DNA of 64,000 bases from Pseudomonas thivervalensis (GTDB lineage Bacteria > Pseudomonadota > Gammaproteobacteria > Pseudomonadales > Pseudomonadaceae): assembly GCF_001269655.1 (NCBI RefSeq), contig NZ_LHVE01000006.1, positions 124,001 to 188,000 on the forward strand, read 5' to 3'. A program made the position numbers and the translations under genes. Shown piece by piece: positions 1-8,586 of the stretch. The notes beneath the pieces are model-generated. The model was given only the letters and a program-made list of their open reading frames with translations. It searched no databases and was not told the origin of the DNA. Every line of letters begins with the position of its first letter. Position 1 is the stretch's first letter.

Positions 1-1081
1 CACCAGCCGCCCCCAGCAGATGCCCGGTGGCAGACTTGGTGGAGGTGATCGCCACATCGGAATCACGCCCGAATACTGAGCGAATCGCCGCCAGCTCGCC
101 GTTGTCGCCAACCTGGGTGGACGTCGCATGGGCATTGATATGCTGCACATCGGCCGGGCTCACAGCGGCCTGGCGCAGCGCCTGCTCCATCGCGCGGCGG
201 GCGCCGTTGCCGTCCTCCGGGCCGGCTGTCAGGTGATAGGCATCGGCGCTGGTGCCATAACCCACCAGTTCCGCCAGGGGCTTGGCGCCCCGGGCGAGGG
301 CGTGTTCCAGCGACTCGATCACCAGCAGTCCTGCTCCCTCGGCCATGACAAAGCCGTCGCGATCGCGATCGAAGGGCCGCGAGGCCTCTTGGGGGCGCTC
401 GGCAAAACCGGTGGACAGCGCGCGAGCGGCGGCAAAACAGCCCAGGGTCACGCGGTCTATCGCGGCTTCCGTACCGCCGCAGATAGCGATATCCGCTTCA
501 CCGCTCCGGATGAGCCTGGCTGCATCGCCAATGGCCTGCACCCCGGCCGCACAGGCGGTGACCGGTGCACCGAGCGGGCCTTTGAAACCGTGGCGGATGG
601 AAACGTGCCCGGCCGCCATGTTGGCGAGAAAAGCCGGCGCCGTGAACGGCGACAATCGGCGCGGACCACGCTCATCAGTAGTGCGTACGGCACCGGCAAT
701 CGCGCCAAAGCCACCGACGCCCGAGGCAATGATCGTCGCCGTCCGTTCCTGGTCGTGGGCATCGGCCGGTCGCCAACCGGCCTGTTGCAACGCTTCTTCG
801 GCCGCCACCAGGGCGAACTCGATGAAGCGGTCCATCTTCTTGCGATCCTTGGCCGGGATGATGCGTTCCGGGTCGTAACCGGCAATGGCGTCCTCTTCCA
901 GCGACGGCACCTGGCCACCCACGGCGACGCCGGTTCCTTCGGTGATATCGCCAGACAGGATACGGATACCGGAGCGTCCGGCCAGCAGGCGCGGCCAGAC
1001 TTCTTCCACGCCACAACCCAGCGGGCCGACAATGCCCACGCCGGTGACGACGATGCGTTTTTGACCTTGGGAAGTCATCAT
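1..1081 (-). CDS. 3-oxoacyl-ACP synthase II (KAS II, FabF-like), C-terminus cut by window edge
   Basis: Condensing enzyme of fatty-acid or polyketide-like chain elongation, joining malonyl-ACP to an acyl-ACP. About 360 residues are visible of a family usually near 415. The thiolase-fold triad can be read: the nucleophilic Cys in VTACAAG, one His in HINAHATSTQ and the next in TKSATGHLLGAAG. The start is an ATG-ATG pair; AAGAGG lies about 8 bases upstream. It is the third gene of a minus-strand unit, 44 bases after the RND pump gene, so it is probably cotranscribed with the efflux adaptor and pump and under the same TetR control. It may be a dedicated, non-housekeeping FabF paralogue rather than the fabF of the main fatty-acid cluster, since none of the usual fab genes (acpP, fabG, fabD) is visible beside it. 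Confidence 0.9.
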   Translation of the reverse strand, partial: MMTSQGQKRIVVTGVGIVGPLGCGVEEVWPRLLAGRSGIRILSGDITEGTGVAVGGQVPSLEEDAIAGYDPERIIPAKDRKKMDRFIEFALVAAEEALQQAGWRPADAHDQERTATIIASGVGGFGAIAGAVRTTDERGPRRLSPFTAPAFLANMAAGHVSIRHGFKGPLGAPVTACAAGVQAIGDAARLIRSGEADIAICGGTEAAIDRVTLGCFAAARALSTGFAERPQEASRPFDRDRDGFVMAEGAGLLVIESLEHALARGAKPLAELVGYGTSADAYHLTAGPEDGNGARRAMEQALRQAAVSPADVQHINAHATSTQVGDNGELAAIRSVFGRDSDVAITSTKSATGHLLGAAG

Positions 1082-1125
1082 TTGAAACCTCTTCATAGCT
1101 CAGTCGACGTTCATTAAAGTCTGGC

Positions 1126-4100
1126 TTACACCCACGGTGCTGCCGGAGTGTGCGCTGAATGATCCGGACGGATCTTGAACCAGATGGCATACATCGCCGG
1201 CAGGAACACCAGCGTCATGATGGTGCCGACGAACGTGCCGCCGATCAGGGTGTAGGCCAGCGTGCCCCAGAACACCGAGTGCGTCAGTGGGATGAAAGCC
1301 AGGATGGCTGCCAGCGCCGTCAGCAGGACCGGACGCGCCCGTTGCACCGTGGCTTCGATGACCGCATGGAAGGGCTCCAGGCCCTCTTGTTTGTTGTGAT
1401 GGATCTGCCCGATCAGGATCAGCGTGTTGCGCATCAGGATGCCCGACAGTGCGATCAAGCCAACCAGGGCGTTGATCCCGAACGGCTGTTGGAAGATCAG
1501 CAACGTCGGCACCACGCCAATCAGGCCAAGGGGTGCGGTGAGAAATACCATGATCATGGCGGAGATCGAACGCACCTGCACGATGATGATCAGCAATGTC
1601 AGGGCCACCATGATCGGCACCAGCGGCACGATTGCCTTGCCGGCCTTGCCCGACTCCTCGATGGCGCCTGCCTGTTCGATCCGGTAGCCGCTTGGCAGGG
1701 TCTCGATGATCGGCTGCAGGGCCTTGCTGATCGCGCTCGAAACGTCCGGTGGCTGCAAGCCTTCGGCAATGTCGCCGCGCACGGTCATGGTCGGGGTCCG
1801 GTCACGACGACGAAGAACCGGGTCCTCCATGCGCACATCGACCTCGCCCACCTGGGACAGTGGAATGCGCTGACCCGCCGCACCCACCAGGGTAAAGCCC
1901 TCGATCCTCGCCGGATCGAGGCGAATGTCACCAGCCGCACGGCCAACCACCTGCACCGAACGGATGTCCTCGCGAACCGTCGTGATCGGTACCCCCGCCA
2001 GCAGGAACTGCAATTGCTGCGCGACCGTATTGGACGTCAGGCCAACCGCCTGTAAACGGTCTTGATCCAGGGTGAAATGCAGCGCTGGCGTCAGCGGCCC
2101 CCAATCGGTATTGACGGTCCGCATCAACGGGCTCGCTTGCATGACGCCTTGGACCTGCTCCGCGATCTCGCGCAATTTCGACGGATCAGGCCCCATCACC
2201 CGGTAGGCAACCGGAAATGGCGAGTACGGGCCGAACACCAGTTGCGTCACCCGGATACGCGCCTCCGGAGCGAGGCCCTCGGCAGCCGCCTCGCGAAGAC
2301 GGAACTTGAGGGCCTCACGCGCTTCCTGGCTGTCGGTCAGCACGACGATCTTGGCGAACGATGGATCGGGCAGTTCCGGTGCCATCGCCAGGTAGAAGCG
2401 TGGCGCGCCCTGGCCGATATAGGCCGTGACGATTTTCGCCTCGTCCTGTTTTTGCAACCAGGCCTCGACCTTGGCGGCGGTGGCGCTGGTCTGCTCGATG
2501 GAGGTCCCATAGGGCATTTGTACTTCGATCAGCACCTCCGGGCGGTCGGAGGTCGGGAAGAACTGTTTCTTGACCAGGCCCATGCCGAGAATCGCCACGA
2601 CAAACGTCACCACCACCGTGCCGGCCACCCACCATTTGCGCGCGATGACGCGGGTCAGGACCCGGCGAAAACGATTGTAGTGGCGAGTGTTGTAGATGGC
2701 GGCGTGGCCGCCCTCGACCTGCTTGATGTCCGGCAGCATTTTCACCCCCAAGTAGGGCGTAAACGCCACCGCCACCACCCAGGACGCGATCAGGGCAATG
2801 CCGACGATCCAGAACATGTTGCTGGTGTACTCACCGGCAGTCGACTGGGCGAAACCGTTGGGCATGAACCCAATCGCCGTCACCAGTGTACCGGACAGCA
2901 TTGGCGCGGCCGTATGGCTCCAGGCATAGGCGGAGGCCTTGATGCGGTCGTAGCCCTCCTCCATCTTCACCACCATCATTTCAATGGCGATGATCGCGTC
3001 GTCCACCAGCAACCCGAGCGCCAGGATCAGCGACCCGAGGGTGATGCGGTCAAAGTTCTTGCCGGTGGCCGCCATGACCACGAACACCACGGCCAACGTC
3101 AACGGCACCGCCGCTGCGACCACGACACCGACCCGCCAACCCATGCTGAGAAAGCAGACGATCATCACCACCAGCAACGCGACGAAGAACTTGACCATGA
3201 ACTCGCCGACGGCCGAGTCGATGTTCACGGACTGATCGGTGACTTTGCTGAGCGTCATGCCCAGGGGCATGCCTTCATTGATCTTGTTCGTCTCCGCGTC
3301 CAGGGCCTTGCCCAGGTCCAGGCCGTTCCAGCCTTCACGCATCACGACCCCCAGCAACAGCGCGTCTTCGCCGTTGTTGCGCACCAGGAACGTGGCTGGA
3401 TCCTCATAACCTCGCTCGACGGTCGCCACATCCGAGAGCTTGAGTGTGCGGCCCTGAATCGCCAGGGGTGTGTCGCGAATTTTCGCCAGTTTATCGAAGG
3501 CGCCATCGACCCGCAGGAAGACCTGCGGCCCGCTGGTTTCGATCGAGCCGGCGGGCGTGAGCATGTTCTGGCTGTTCAATGCGGCGAAGATGTCCTGGGG
3601 CGAGACGCCCAAGGTGGCCAGTCGATCATGGGAGAACGAAATAAAGATGCGTTCGGCCCGCTCGCCGATGATGTTGACTTTCTTCACACCCGCCACGTGC
3701 AGCAGGCGCTGGCGCAACGCTTCGGCATCACGCACCAGCAACCGCTGCGGCTCGCCCTTGGCTTTCAGGGCGAACAGCGCAAACGTCACATCGGAAAACT
3801 CGTCATTGACCATCGGCCCGATGACGCCCGCGGGCAATTTGAGTGCTTCGTCCTGGAGTTTTTTGCGCGCCTGATAGAACTCTTCCTGCACCTGCGAAGG
3901 TGGCGTGCGATCGACCAACGACACCATGGTGAAGGCCAGGCCAGGACGGGTGTAGGTTTCCGTGCGGTCGTACCACTTCAGTTCCTGCAAGCGCTTTTCA
4001 AGCGGCTCGGCGACCTGATCCTGCATTTCCTGGGCCGTCGCGCCCGGCCATGCGGTGATGACGGTCAACTGCTTGACCGTGAACGGCGGGTCCTCGGCAC

Positions 4101-4206
4101 GCCCCAACTGGAAAAACGCCAAGGTCCCTGCGACCGCAATCAGCAAGATCAGAAACACCGTAATGGAGCGCTCGCGCACGGCGAGTGCCGACAGGTTGAG
4201 GCTCAT
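1126..4206 (-). CDS. RND efflux pump inner-membrane permease (HAE-1/AcrB type)
   Basis: Proton-driven trimeric exporter that moves drugs or amphiphiles from membrane and periplasm into an outer-membrane channel. At 1026 residues it has the normal size of the family, with one N-terminal membrane helix, two large periplasmic loops and two bundles of helices. The proton-relay Asp pair is visible in GLLVDDAIIAIE. The N-terminal pattern (LGRAEDPPFTVKQL, then WPGATAQEM) resembles the TriC/VexF-like branch more than AcrB/MexB; this is recalled family resemblance, not a search result. The ATG overlaps the stop of the adaptor gene by four bases, so the two are translationally coupled. The cognate outer-membrane channel is encoded divergently at 5522. 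Confidence 0.93.
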   Translation of the reverse strand: MSLNLSALAVRERSITVFLILLIAVAGTLAFFQLGRAEDPPFTVKQLTVITAWPGATAQEMQDQVAEPLEKRLQELKWYDRTETYTRPGLAFTMVSLVDRTPPSQVQEEFYQARKKLQDEALKLPAGVIGPMVNDEFSDVTFALFALKAKGEPQRLLVRDAEALRQRLLHVAGVKKVNIIGERAERIFISFSHDRLATLGVSPQDIFAALNSQNMLTPAGSIETSGPQVFLRVDGAFDKLAKIRDTPLAIQGRTLKLSDVATVERGYEDPATFLVRNNGEDALLLGVVMREGWNGLDLGKALDAETNKINEGMPLGMTLSKVTDQSVNIDSAVGEFMVKFFVALLVVMIVCFLSMGWRVGVVVAAAVPLTLAVVFVVMAATGKNFDRITLGSLILALGLLVDDAIIAIEMMVVKMEEGYDRIKASAYAWSHTAAPMLSGTLVTAIGFMPNGFAQSTAGEYTSNMFWIVGIALIASWVVAVAFTPYLGVKMLPDIKQVEGGHAAIYNTRHYNRFRRVLTRVIARKWWVAGTVVVTFVVAILGMGLVKKQFFPTSDRPEVLIEVQMPYGTSIEQTSATAAKVEAWLQKQDEAKIVTAYIGQGAPRFYLAMAPELPDPSFAKIVVLTDSQEAREALKFRLREAAAEGLAPEARIRVTQLVFGPYSPFPVAYRVMGPDPSKLREIAEQVQGVMQASPLMRTVNTDWGPLTPALHFTLDQDRLQAVGLTSNTVAQQLQFLLAGVPITTVREDIRSVQVVGRAAGDIRLDPARIEGFTLVGAAGQRIPLSQVGEVDVRMEDPVLRRRDRTPTMTVRGDIAEGLQPPDVSSAISKALQPIIETLPSGYRIEQAGAIEESGKAGKAIVPLVPIMVALTLLIIIVQVRSISAMIMVFLTAPLGLIGVVPTLLIFQQPFGINALVGLIALSGILMRNTLILIGQIHHNKQEGLEPFHAVIEATVQRARPVLLTALAAILAFIPLTHSVFWGTLAYTLIGGTFVGTIMTLVFLPAMYAIWFKIRPDHSAHTPAAPWV

Positions 4207-5312
4207 GGACGGCCCCCGGCAACCTTGACGTCACCCGGTTGCGCGAGCCGCACTTCTTCGCCATCACGCAATAGATGTGCGCCGAGCCCGACAATACGCT
4301 CGCCCACGTTGAGATCGCCGGTGATGCGCGCGGCGTCGTCGCTCAGACTCAGGACTTGCACAGGTCGCCAGGTGACTTTCGCCGGCTCGCCGTTGATGCC
4401 CCATACGCCAGTACCTTTTCCCGAGTCATAAATGGCGGCGATCGGCACTTCCAGCGCCTGCCGTTGCGCGGAGCCTTCGGCGATGCGCAGCGTGACAGTC
4501 GCCCCCAACGGCGCATTGGCCAACGCGCCCTCCAGCACATACCGCGCCTCGAAGGTACGCGTCACGCGGTCGGCCGAATCCGAAAGCAGCCGCAACTTTG
4601 CGGTGACGGCACCGGTGCTACCGCCATAAAGCGTCGCCTGGGCGGTGGCGCCTGCGGCAGGCCGCAAGGTCTCGGGCAACTGCACAACGGCTTCGCGCTG
4701 CCCTGCCCGCGCCAGTCGAACCACGGTTTGCCCAGGGCTGACGACCTGCCCAGGCTCGGCCAGCGTGTCCATCACAACACCGTCGGCATCGGCAAGCAGC
4801 ACGGCATAACCCGATGCGTTCCGGGCCACGTCAGCCTGCGCTTGCGCGGCACTGAGTTGGGCCTTGGCGGTATCGGCGGCGGCTTTGATCTGGTCGTAGC
4901 CCGATGCGGAAATAGCGCCTGCGGCGACCAGATCGCGATAGCGCGCCTCGTCATCGGCGGTCTGCTTGGCCCGGGCCCGAGCAGCAGCGACTGCCTCTTG
5001 CTGGGCTCGCGCCTGCAACCCCAGGTCGATGGGGTCGAGGTGCATCAGCGGCTGACCGCGCTTCACCGTCTGCCCGGTATCGACCAGACGTTCGAGCACC
5101 TTGCCCGATACCCGGAAGCCCAGGTCGCTCTGGACACGAGCGGCCACGACGCCGGTAAAAGAACGCGAGGCGTCGGACGCCCCCTGGACTTCAGCGACCC
5201 GCACCAGGGGGGCAAGCGTGCGCGGATCTTTAGCGGTGGAGGAATCGCCACACGCCGTCAGGACGAGCGGCAACAAGCAAGCGGCAAAGGTGACAGGGCG
5301 GCGCCGGCGCAT
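4203..5312 (-). CDS. RND periplasmic adaptor lipoprotein (membrane fusion protein)
   Basis: Bridges the inner-membrane pump to the outer-membrane channel. The 369-residue product starts with an Arg-rich n-region, a hydrophobic stretch and the lipobox LTAC, so it should be a lipoprotein anchored in the inner membrane. The first lipoyl half-motif is followed by an Ala-rich helical hairpin (about residues 100-165), the second lipoyl half and beta-barrel/membrane-proximal domains. It is the first gene of the minus-strand unit. A 24-bp operator 48 bases upstream of the start covers its likely -35 element. Confidence 0.93.
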   Translation of the reverse strand: MRRRRPVTFAACLLPLVLTACGDSSTAKDPRTLAPLVRVAEVQGASDASRSFTGVVAARVQSDLGFRVSGKVLERLVDTGQTVKRGQPLMHLDPIDLGLQARAQQEAVAAARARAKQTADDEARYRDLVAAGAISASGYDQIKAAADTAKAQLSAAQAQADVARNASGYAVLLADADGVVMDTLAEPGQVVSPGQTVVRLARAGQREAVVQLPETLRPAAGATAQATLYGGSTGAVTAKLRLLSDSADRVTRTFEARYVLEGALANAPLGATVTLRIAEGSAQRQALEVPIAAIYDSGKGTGVWGINGEPAKVTWRPVQVLSLSDDAARITGDLNVGERIVGLGAHLLRDGEEVRLAQPGDVKVAGGRP

Positions 5313-5347
5313 AGGTTCCCTTTTTGGAAAATGAGGACAGAGATCGC

Positions 5348-5376
5348 ATTCTCTGTCCCGTGACCATTACTGTCAA
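5348..5376 (-). promoter_or_regulatory. Predicted sigma-70 promoter for the adaptor-pump-KAS II unit
   Basis: On the minus strand TTGACA (5376-5371) is followed after 17 bases by GAGAAT (5353-5348), a 4/6 match to the -10 consensus. The -35 sits inside the 24-bp inverted repeat at 5360-5383, so a bound repressor would block RNA polymerase. Prediction from sequence only. Confidence 0.55.
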
Positions 5377-5383
5377 TGGTCAC
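5360..5383. promoter_or_regulatory. TetR-type operator 1 (adaptor promoter)
   Basis: Perfect inverted repeat GTGACCATT-N6-AATGGTCAC, 24 bp. It shares the pattern RTGACCA-N10-TGGTCAY with three other sites nearby (5471, 6997, 7745). Its position over the -35 element of the adaptor promoter suggests repression by the TetR protein encoded at 7086-7706. Confidence 0.8.
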
Positions 5384-5460
5384 AATCCAGCTACACCTTA
5401 ACCAAGCTCAAACCCAGCCTATATTCAGCCAGGTTTACAACCATGCCTCATGACTACTCA

Positions 5461-5488
5461 TTGACAGCATGTGACCACAATATAATAT
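5461..5488 (+). promoter_or_regulatory. Predicted sigma-70 promoter for the outer-membrane channel gene
   Basis: TTGACA at 5461-5466 and TAATAT at 5483-5488 are separated by 16 bases; an overlapping TATAAT at 5481 gives only 14. The -10 region lies wholly inside operator 2, which is the expected geometry for a simple repressor. Confidence 0.6.
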
Positions 5489-5494
5489 GGTCAC
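5471..5494. promoter_or_regulatory. TetR-type operator 2 (channel promoter)
   Basis: Inverted repeat GTGACCA-N10-TGGTCAC, 24 bp, covering the -10 element of the promoter for the gene starting at 5522. It has the same half-site and the same total length as operators 1, 3 and 4. Confidence 0.8.
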
Positions 5495-5521
5495 GAATCA
5501 TCCACGACTCCAGGAATCCCA

Positions 5522-6982
5522 ATGTCGTCCCTACGCCCCGCTGCTTGGTTGGTGAGCTTCAGCTTGATGGCAGGCTGCACCGTCGGTCCGGATTACCAGC
5601 GTCCAGACACTGCGCTCGCCCATCGCTACCTGGGTCAGGCATCTGTCGAGCAAAGGTCTGCGGCGACGCCGACCAGCCTGGCCACATGGTGGGAAGGTTT
5701 TGCCGATCCAGTGCTCAGCGATCTGATTGCCAAGGCGCTCGAGCAGAACCTGGACCTGGCGCAGGCATCGGCCCGCGTCACCCAGGCACGGGCCGGCCTG
5801 GGCGCTGCCAATGCCGCGTTATTGCCTTCGGGCAACATCAACGGCCAGGCTGCGCGCGCGTACCAATCCGTGGAAACGCCCCTGGGCCAAGTGCTGGACT
5901 CGACGCCTGGATACGACCGCTACGGCAGCGCCTACGAACTCAATCTGGGCGCCAGTTGGGAAGTGGACCTGTTTGGTGGCCTGCGCCGTGGACGCGAAGC
6001 GGCGCTGGCCGAGTACCAGGCCAGCGAAGCAGGCGTCTCGGCCACACGCCTGGCCGTCGCCGCGCAGACTGCCGACCTCTACATCACTGCCCGTGGATTG
6101 CAGGCGCGGCTGGACATTGCCAACCGGCAAGTCAAGACACAGCAGGAACTGTTGGGAAAAGTCCAACTGCTCCATAGCAAGGGCCTTGCGGCCAGCTATC
6201 AGGTTCATCAGGTCGAGGGCACCCTCTCGCAGGTCCAGGCGACAACGCCTGTGCTGCAAACGGGCCTGGACGCGGCCATGAATGCCCTGGATGTCATGCT
6301 AGGCACACCGCCCGGCACCCATCGCGGGCAACTGGCAAATAGACGGAGCATTCCCCTGGCGCCACAGGTAACGAACATGGGGGCCCCGGCCGATCTACTG
6401 CGCCGCCGACCAGACCTGATCGTGGCCGAGCGTCGCCTCGTGGCCTCCAATGCGCGTATCGGCGAAGCCGTCGCCGAGTACTACCCGAAATTATCCCTCA
6501 GTGCGTTGCTGGGCAGTGCCACGGCCGTTTCCGCCGGCAACCTTTTCACCGGTGATGCCAGCCAGGCGGCGGGTGCGTTGGGGCTGCGCTGGAGACTCTT
6601 CGACTTCGGCCGCATCAATGCGCAAATCGACCAGGCCAAGGGACAGGAAGCCGAAGCCCTGGCGGCTTATCGCCAATCCGCGCTGCGCGCCACCGAGGAC
6701 GTCGAGAACGCGTTTTCGGCGCTGGTAAATCGAGAATCCCAGGCGAGCACGCTGACCCAGGGCGAAACGTCGCTGACGCAAGCCCGCCAATCTTCGTTCA
6801 TTGCCTATCAAAAAGGCACTGCCAGCCTGATCGACGTCCTGAATGCCGACGCGACGCTGCTGCAAGTCTCCGATGCACGGGCGCAAGCCCTTACAGAATC
6901 GGCACGGGCCGCGGTTGCGGCATTCAGGGCGCTGGGTGGTGGCTGGCAGCCTCCTGAAGGCCAGCCGGTGGCGACTCGCTGA
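5522..6982 (+). CDS. RND outer-membrane channel lipoprotein (NodT/OprM family)
   Basis: Forms the TolC-like exit duct for the pump encoded divergently. The 486-residue product has a short signal sequence ending in the lipobox MAGC, followed by TVGPDYQRP, the usual start of mature OprM-type channels. Two homologous halves with long helices are visible, the second containing the RRRPDL signature of the family (about residues 297-302) and the C-terminal ALGGGW motif. It stands alone on the plus strand. Its promoter is overlapped by operator 2 and it is followed by a third copy of the operator at 6997. Confidence 0.93.
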   Translation: MSSLRPAAWLVSFSLMAGCTVGPDYQRPDTALAHRYLGQASVEQRSAATPTSLATWWEGFADPVLSDLIAKALEQNLDLAQASARVTQARAGLGAANAALLPSGNINGQAARAYQSVETPLGQVLDSTPGYDRYGSAYELNLGASWEVDLFGGLRRGREAALAEYQASEAGVSATRLAVAAQTADLYITARGLQARLDIANRQVKTQQELLGKVQLLHSKGLAASYQVHQVEGTLSQVQATTPVLQTGLDAAMNALDVMLGTPPGTHRGQLANRRSIPLAPQVTNMGAPADLLRRRPDLIVAERRLVASNARIGEAVAEYYPKLSLSALLGSATAVSAGNLFTGDASQAAGALGLRWRLFDFGRINAQIDQAKGQEAEALAAYRQSALRATEDVENAFSALVNRESQASTLTQGETSLTQARQSSFIAYQKGTASLIDVLNADATLLQVSDARAQALTESARAAVAAFRALGGGWQPPEGQPVATR

Positions 6983-6996
6983 ATGGATTTGCCTTT

Positions 6997-7020
6997 GTGA
7001 CCATTTACTTATATGGTCAC
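6997..7020. promoter_or_regulatory. TetR-type operator 3 (between convergent channel and tetR genes)
   Basis: Inverted repeat GTGACCAT-N8-ATGGTCAC, 24 bp. It lies 14 bases after the channel gene and 65 bases beyond the end of the tetR gene, not in front of any recognised gene. It matches the other operators closely enough to be a real binding site. A role in looping or in control of antisense transcription is only a guess. Confidence 0.7.
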
Positions 7021-7085
7021 AAAATTCAAGAGGAAGACACAGCCTTCACACCCAGTACTGACGCGCGAATACCGTCAGCCAAAGC

Positions 7086-7706
7086 TCACGGCATGAGGCT
7101 ACGCAAGATGAGATTGCAGGTAAGCGTGGGGGCGTCTTCGACGTAATCCAGGTTGTGCTGCAACAGCAAAGGATTGACGAACGGCCGCAGCGCCAGATGG
7201 ATCGCGTCGACCGTCTCGTCCAATGGCGTCTTGCGTTCGAACTCACCCAGTTCCCGCCCTTCACGCACAATCTGCAATACGAAGCGCTTGATTCGAGCGT
7301 TATAGACCTGCGAACTGGGCCAGCGCTCCGACGCGGAAAACGCCGCAATGTCATAGAGCTTGCGGTCATTGAAAAACAGGTTCACACCCGTAGTGATCAG
7401 GGTCTTGACCAGGCGGCGAAAACGCTCCGTCGCTGAAAGGCCCTCTTCGCTGATGGCCTGCTCCACCGCCGCGACGATTTCGGCCAGGCACTGGCTGCAG
7501 ATGGCCTCGCCGATCGCCTGCTTGGAGTCGAAGAACTTGTAGATGTAGGCCTTGGAAAAGCCAATGGCCTTGGCCAGGTCGGACACCGTGGTCTTGCCGT
7601 AACCGTATTGGCTGAAATGCTCATTGGCCGCCGCGACAATCTGGTTGCGAATGTCATGATCGGCTGGGCCGCGGATACTGGGCGAAGGTAGAGATGGCTG
7701 GTTCAT
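7086..7706 (-). CDS. TetR/AcrR family transcriptional repressor
   Basis: 206-residue one-component regulator. Residues about 20-65 form the TetR helix-turn-helix (IVAAANEHFSQYGYGKTTV, then AIGFSKAYIYKFF). The remainder is a helical ligand-binding domain of the usual size. It is convergent with the channel gene and its own start is 38 bases from operator 4. The four identical-length operators around the efflux genes make it the probable repressor of adaptor, pump, KAS II and channel genes and of itself. The inducing ligand cannot be told from sequence. Confidence 0.9.
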   Translation of the reverse strand: MNQPSLPSPSIRGPADHDIRNQIVAAANEHFSQYGYGKTTVSDLAKAIGFSKAYIYKFFDSKQAIGEAICSQCLAEIVAAVEQAISEEGLSATERFRRLVKTLITTGVNLFFNDRKLYDIAAFSASERWPSSQVYNARIKRFVLQIVREGRELGEFERKTPLDETVDAIHLALRPFVNPLLLQHNLDYVEDAPTLTCNLILRSLMP

Positions 7707-7744
7707 GGAAGCAGCTTACGCATCCTGAAGAGGGTTGACAATCC

Positions 7745-7768
7745 ATGACCAAATTGCAATTTGGTCAT
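7745..7768. promoter_or_regulatory. TetR-type operator 4 (tetR autoregulation)
   Basis: Perfect 24-bp palindrome with half-site ATGACCAAATTG, just upstream of the tetR start at 7706. It shares the TGACCA-N10-TGGTCA core with operators 1-3 and is the only fully symmetric copy, so it may be the tightest site. Confidence 0.75.
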
Positions 7769-8059
7769 AAACCGTTCAAGGCTCATGAATGGCATTCGCA
7801 TGTATTTGCCTATTTCCCCCATCCAGTCTTTGGCCAGACCGATAGTCCGAGGCAGAAACAATCAACGCAGTACCGCAGGACACGTCCTCGGGACCCAGTA
7901 CGGCACGTCGTCGTAACCGCTCCAACCTCGGTCCAACAACAATCATGGGTTGTTCACCCCGGCGCTACGCTGCCCGAATGGCCAACACAGCGCAGAATCC
8001 GGGGCTCTCCTGACATCAAGAGGCATGACAACGTCGTGCCTTTGTTTTGATCATATTGG
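7769..8059. other. Intergenic stretch without a recognised gene
   Basis: About 290 bases between tetR and the VOC gene. It holds a small dyad (AGGAC-AC-GTCCT near 7883) and a hairpin at about 8021-8040 (GGCATGAC pairing with GTCGTGCC) followed by TTTGTTTT, which could be a plus-strand terminator. No convincing coding region was found: the open frame spanning it has no ribosome site or recognisable composition. Confidence 0.4.
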
Positions 8060-8488
8060 TCATTTGGCGAAGAGTTGGCTCATATCCTTGAACGCCTTGA
8101 ATTCCAGGGCATTGCCACAGGGATCGAACAGAAACATCGTGGCCTGCTCCCCCACCTGTCCCTTGAAACGTATATAGGGTTCGATCACAAACTCGGTGCC
8201 AAAGGATTTCAACCGCTCGGCCAGCGTTTCCCACTCCTGCCAGCCCAAAATGATGCCGAAGTGAGGAACAGGCACATCGTGCCCATCGACCGGGTTGCTG
8301 TGAACACGCTCTTGAGCTGCGGTCTTTGGCTGTTCATGGATGACCAACTGATGACCATAGAAGTTGAAGTCAACCCACTGGGCACTGGAGCGGCCCTCTT
8401 GCAACCCAAACACTTCGCCATAAAAGGCCCGGGCGCCTGGAAGGTCGTAGACAGGGATTGCGAGGTGAAAGGGAGAAAGGCTCATCAC
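8060..8488 (-). CDS. VOC superfamily (glyoxalase/dioxygenase-like) protein
   Basis: Small 142-residue cytosolic protein of the vicinal oxygen chelate fold. Two beta-alpha-beta-beta-beta modules can be traced: [23 protein letters not shown] at the start and [10 protein letters not shown] about two thirds in. Candidate metal ligands are His in FHLAI, His in VPHFG and Glu in [10 protein letters not shown] near the C-terminus. Substrate is not predictable. It is divergent from the LysR gene (98 bases between starts), a common arrangement for a regulator and its target. The second Met is an equally possible start. Confidence 0.85.
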   Translation of the reverse strand: MMSLSPFHLAIPVYDLPGARAFYGEVFGLQEGRSSAQWVDFNFYGHQLVIHEQPKTAAQERVHSNPVDGHDVPVPHFGIILGWQEWETLAERLKSFGTEFVIEPYIRFKGQVGEQATMFLFDPCGNALEFKAFKDMSQLFAK

Positions 8489-8586
8489 GGCTCCTGTTGC
8501 TTTTGTTAGGACCGGGCCATCGTAAGGCTGGGCTCAAAACAATAAAATCAATATAAATTTCTCAGCAACACAATTAATATTTGTGA

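Noticed and set aside
2062..4431. 789-codon open frame on the plus strand
   Set aside because: It lies antisense to the RND pump, is rich in His/Arg/Gln as expected of a high-GC shadow frame, and shows no domain.
7745..8050. 101-codon frame downstream of the tetR operator
   Set aside because: It begins inside operator 4, has no Shine-Dalgarno and no recognisable protein content.
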